Assembly (NCBI GenBank): GCA_017530275.1
Contig: JAFXMP010000364.1
Coordinates: 1-7,265, forward strand
Length of the DNA stretch: 7,265 nt
Source: Clostridia bacterium
Lineage (GTDB): Bacteria; Bacillota_A; Clostridia; Christensenellales; Aristaeellaceae
Direction: 5' to 3'
Part shown: positions 5,611 through 7,265 of the stretch, one piece after another
Position numbering within the stretch: position 1 is the first letter of the stretch
How the letters are laid out: every line of letters starts with the position of its first letter
Position numbers and translations under genes: made by a program
The notes under the pieces: model-generated
The model's input: the letters and a program-made list of their open reading frames with translations, nothing else
Told to the model about the DNA's origin: nothing
The model's database searches: none

Positions 5611-5948
5611 AAAGGCGATGACGAAGAAGGCGGATGGAATGTCCACCCACAGAGAGCCGGGGGCGCTGAAAACCGGCGGCGGGTATCCATCAATGCTGTG
5701 GCTTCCGAGCCGGGCGGCTGAACAGGCGCTGTTCTTATTAGGCCGCTCCGCGTTCCGCAGCGTCAGGGCGGAGGGCTTCAGGGGGCTTCCAGGGGGGACG
5801 TGCGGAGAAGGAAAGAGGCATGGAATCCGGAAGAGGCCGAAGAGCCCAAAGAGAGGCGCGTTTCCCGCGCAATTTGAGTGGTACCGCGAGTTGATTGTCA
5901 AAAATCAGCCCGTCTCAAAGAAAACGCTTTGGGGCGGGCTTTTTGTTC
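5611..5948 (+). promoter_or_regulatory. T-box riboswitch leader (tRNA-sensing antitermination)
   Basis: The leader carries the T-box hallmarks. Stem I has AGAGAG (5651-5656) before a GCCGG/CCGGC helix with a GCTG-bearing loop, and a lower helix GATGGA 5633-5638 with TCCATC 5686-5691. Stem II-like helices follow (AACAG/CTGTT 5721-5733; CTCCGC 5746-5751 with GCGGAG 5768-5773). The T-box sequence with TGGTACCGCG is at 5879-5888. The antiterminator can be drawn in full: TTTGAG 5873-5878 with CTCAAA 5914-5919, the tRNA-binding bulge TGGTACC, then GTTGATT 5890-5896 with AATCAGC 5903-5909. Its 3' strand is the 5' strand of the terminator. Uncharged tRNA should stabilise the antiterminator and switch the ligase on. 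UGGU pairs with an ACCA 3' end, so the tRNA should have A73, disfavouring Trp, Cys and Gly. In the specifier loop (3' side 5692-5701) GUG at 5698-5700, valine, is my best register. Confidence 0.92.
5907..5944 (+). terminator. Intrinsic terminator of the T-box leader
   Basis: A 14-bp stem (5907-5920 with 5927-5940, two G-U pairs) encloses a 6-base loop and is followed by TTTTGTT. It lies 36 bases ahead of the ligase start codon and shares 5907-5919 with the antiterminator 3' strand, so the two structures exclude each other. Confidence 0.92.
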
Positions 5949-5975
5949 GCCTACAGATGAAGGAGGTTTTGCTTC

Positions 5976-7265
5976 ATGCCCACCGCCGCCCAGGCCCCCG
6001 AAATGCTTCGGGACGTGGCCGCCCGTATAAGGGAACTAAAAGAGATTTCAGGCTATACCACCGCCGATCTGGCCCGCATGACCAATTTTTCCCTTTCCGA
6101 CGTCACCCAGTACGAGACCGGCAACGTGGAAATGCCCTTCTCCTTTGTGCATAAGTGCGCCGCCGCCTTCGGCGTGGACATCGTGGACCTGATCGAGGGC
6201 ACCAGCCCGCGCCTGTCCAACTACAACATCACGCGCCACGGCGAAGGCGAGATCGTCACGGACATCAAGGGCATCGAGATGCGCAACCTGGCTCCCCTGT
6301 TCCGCAAGCGCATCGTGGAGCCGTACCTGACCCGCTATTCCTACGATCCCGAATTGCAGGCCGCGCCCATCGAAACGGTCAGCCACCCCGGCCAGGAATT
6401 CGACTACATCCTGTCCGGCGTTTTGCGCGCCCAGATCGGCGAGCACACGGAAACGCTGCGCCCCGGGGATTCCATCTTCTTCGATTCCTCCACGCCCCAC
6501 GGCCTGATCGCCGCGGAAGGGCAGGACTGCGTGTTCCTGGCCGTGGTCATCCCGGGCGAGGAAACGGAGTACAACCCGCACGTGCACGAAGCCGCGCCCG
6601 CCGCCTCCGCCTTAAAAACCATCGCGGACCGCTATATCGACACCGAAGTGAACGAAAAGGGCACGCCCACCGCCATCCAGTACCACAACATCGACCGCTT
6701 CAATTTCGCCTTCGATATCATGGACGAACTGGACAGGGAGCACCCGGACCAGCTGGCCATGCTGCACCTGGATATCAATAAGAAGGAACGCCGCTTCTCC
6801 TTCCTCGATTTCCACAAGATGAGCAACCGCGCCGCCAACTACTATAAATCCATCGGCATCCGCAAGGGCGACCGGGTCATGCTGGTGCTGCGCCGCCAGT
6901 ATCATTTCTGGATCACCATGCTGGCCATGGAAAAGCTGGGCGCGGTCGTGATCCCGGCGACGGACCAATTGCTCTGCAAGGATTACATTTACCGTTTCCA
7001 GACCGGCGAAGTGAGCGCCGTCGTCTGCACCAGCCACGGCCAGGCCGCGGGCGAAATCGAAAAGGCCCTGCCCGAAAGCCCGAACGTGAAAACGCTCGTT
7101 TACTGCGGCGGCAGCCGGGAGGGCTGGCACGATTTTGACAGCGAATATTCCATGTTCTCCTCGCACTTTGACCGCACGGAGGATTCCGCCTGCGGGGACG
7201 ACCCCATGCTCATGTTCTTTACCTCCGGCACCACGGGCTATCCCAAGCTGGTGTGCCACAGCCAC
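5976..7265 (+). CDS. XRE helix-turn-helix/cupin/AMP-forming acyl-CoA synthetase fusion protein (3' end outside window)
   Basis: 430 codons run open to the window edge. ATG 5976 has AAGGAGG 9 bases upstream. Residues about 10-70 form a Cro/C1-type HTH (VAARIRELKEISGYTTADLA, then VTQYETGN). Residues about 130-195 are a cupin with partial metal-ligand motifs: His137 and Glu141 in SHPGQEFDYILSG, and PGD (163-165) followed by His175 in STPHG. From about residue 240 comes the N-terminal domain of the adenylate-forming (ANL) superfamily, with KGDRVMLVLRRQYHFWI, and TSGTTGYPK at 416-424, the phosphate-binding loop for ATP. The expected chemistry is ATP-dependent adenylation of a carboxylic acid, most likely to acyl-CoA; the substrate is unknown. 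HTH-cupin proteins are usually regulators, so this may be an enzyme with its own DNA-binding sensor. A T-box leader controls it. The adenylation C-terminal domain lies beyond the window. Confidence 0.9.
   Translation, partial: MPTAAQAPEMLRDVAARIRELKEISGYTTADLARMTNFSLSDVTQYETGNVEMPFSFVHKCAAAFGVDIVDLIEGTSPRLSNYNITRHGEGEIVTDIKGIEMRNLAPLFRKRIVEPYLTRYSYDPELQAAPIETVSHPGQEFDYILSGVLRAQIGEHTETLRPGDSIFFDSSTPHGLIAAEGQDCVFLAVVIPGEETEYNPHVHEAAPAASALKTIADRYIDTEVNEKGTPTAIQYHNIDRFNFAFDIMDELDREHPDQLAMLHLDINKKERRFSFLDFHKMSNRAANYYKSIGIRKGDRVMLVLRRQYHFWITMLAMEKLGAVVIPATDQLLCKDYIYRFQTGEVSAVVCTSHGQAAGEIEKALPESPNVKTLVYCGGSREGWHDFDSEYSMFSSHFDRTEDSACGDDPMLMFFTSGTTGYPKLVCHSH

Noticed and set aside
5009..5650. A 213-codon minus-strand frame opposite the lipoprotein gene
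   Set aside because: It has no ribosome binding site or recognisable domain and crosses the tandem repeat and the promoter; the plus-strand lipoprotein with a signal peptide is better supported.
5618..6154. A 178-codon plus-strand frame starting in the leader
   Set aside because: It runs through the T-box helices and terminator and then overlaps the ligase gene in another frame; the region is explained as structured RNA.
6048..7265. Minus-strand and alternative plus-strand frames across the ligase region
   Set aside because: The frame beginning at 5976 has HTH, cupin and ANL motifs and a ribosome binding site, so the others are shadows.

Overview
The window looks like a chromosomal segment of an anaerobic, fairly GC-rich Firmicute, probably a gut-type clostridium. 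The evidence is a ferredoxin-linked 2-oxoacid oxidoreductase operon, strong AGGAGG-type ribosome binding sites, TTGACA promoters and a T-box riboswitch. The species cannot be named from the sequence.

Left block (1-2888, minus strand, GC-rich): one operon read right to left from a strong promoter at 2860-2888. It encodes a P-loop ATP-binding protein, then the ferredoxin, alpha (VorB-like), TPP-binding beta and, cut by the window edge, gamma subunits of a 2-oxoacid (probably branched-chain, 2-oxoisovalerate-type) ferredoxin oxidoreductase. The last four genes are joined by three ATGA stop/start overlaps. The enzyme would turn branched-chain 2-oxoacids into acyl-CoA, CO2 and reduced ferredoxin.

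Middle block (about 2889-5560, clearly AT-richer): this looks acquired. It holds a small XRE-type repressor with its own terminator (minus strand). A divergent promoter (3222-3250) follows, with a near-perfect palindrome in its spacer, the expected place for an XRE operator. It drives what looks like a broken gene (3306-3562). Next come a secreted two-domain protein with a Pro/Thr linker and a discoidin/glycan-binding-like C-terminus, a terminator-like hairpin, a predicted lipoprotein, and a 16-bp perfect tandem duplication. No integrase, transposase or flanking att repeat was seen.

Right block (5565-7265, plus strand, GC-rich again): a sigma-A promoter, a complete T-box leader with mutually exclusive antiterminator and terminator helices, and the first 430 codons of an unusual fusion protein (XRE helix-turn-helix, cupin, AMP-forming acyl-CoA synthetase/ligase). 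The fusion runs off the window.

The two GC-rich blocks point away from each other and fit one theme: oxidative decarboxylation of 2-oxoacids to acyl-CoA on the left, and interconversion of acid and acyl-CoA (or adenylation) on the right. The right gene is under amino-acid (uncharged tRNA) control. My reading of the specifier loop is GUG, valine, which would fit, but it is tentative. The AT-rich block may have been inserted between two once-adjacent divergent operons.
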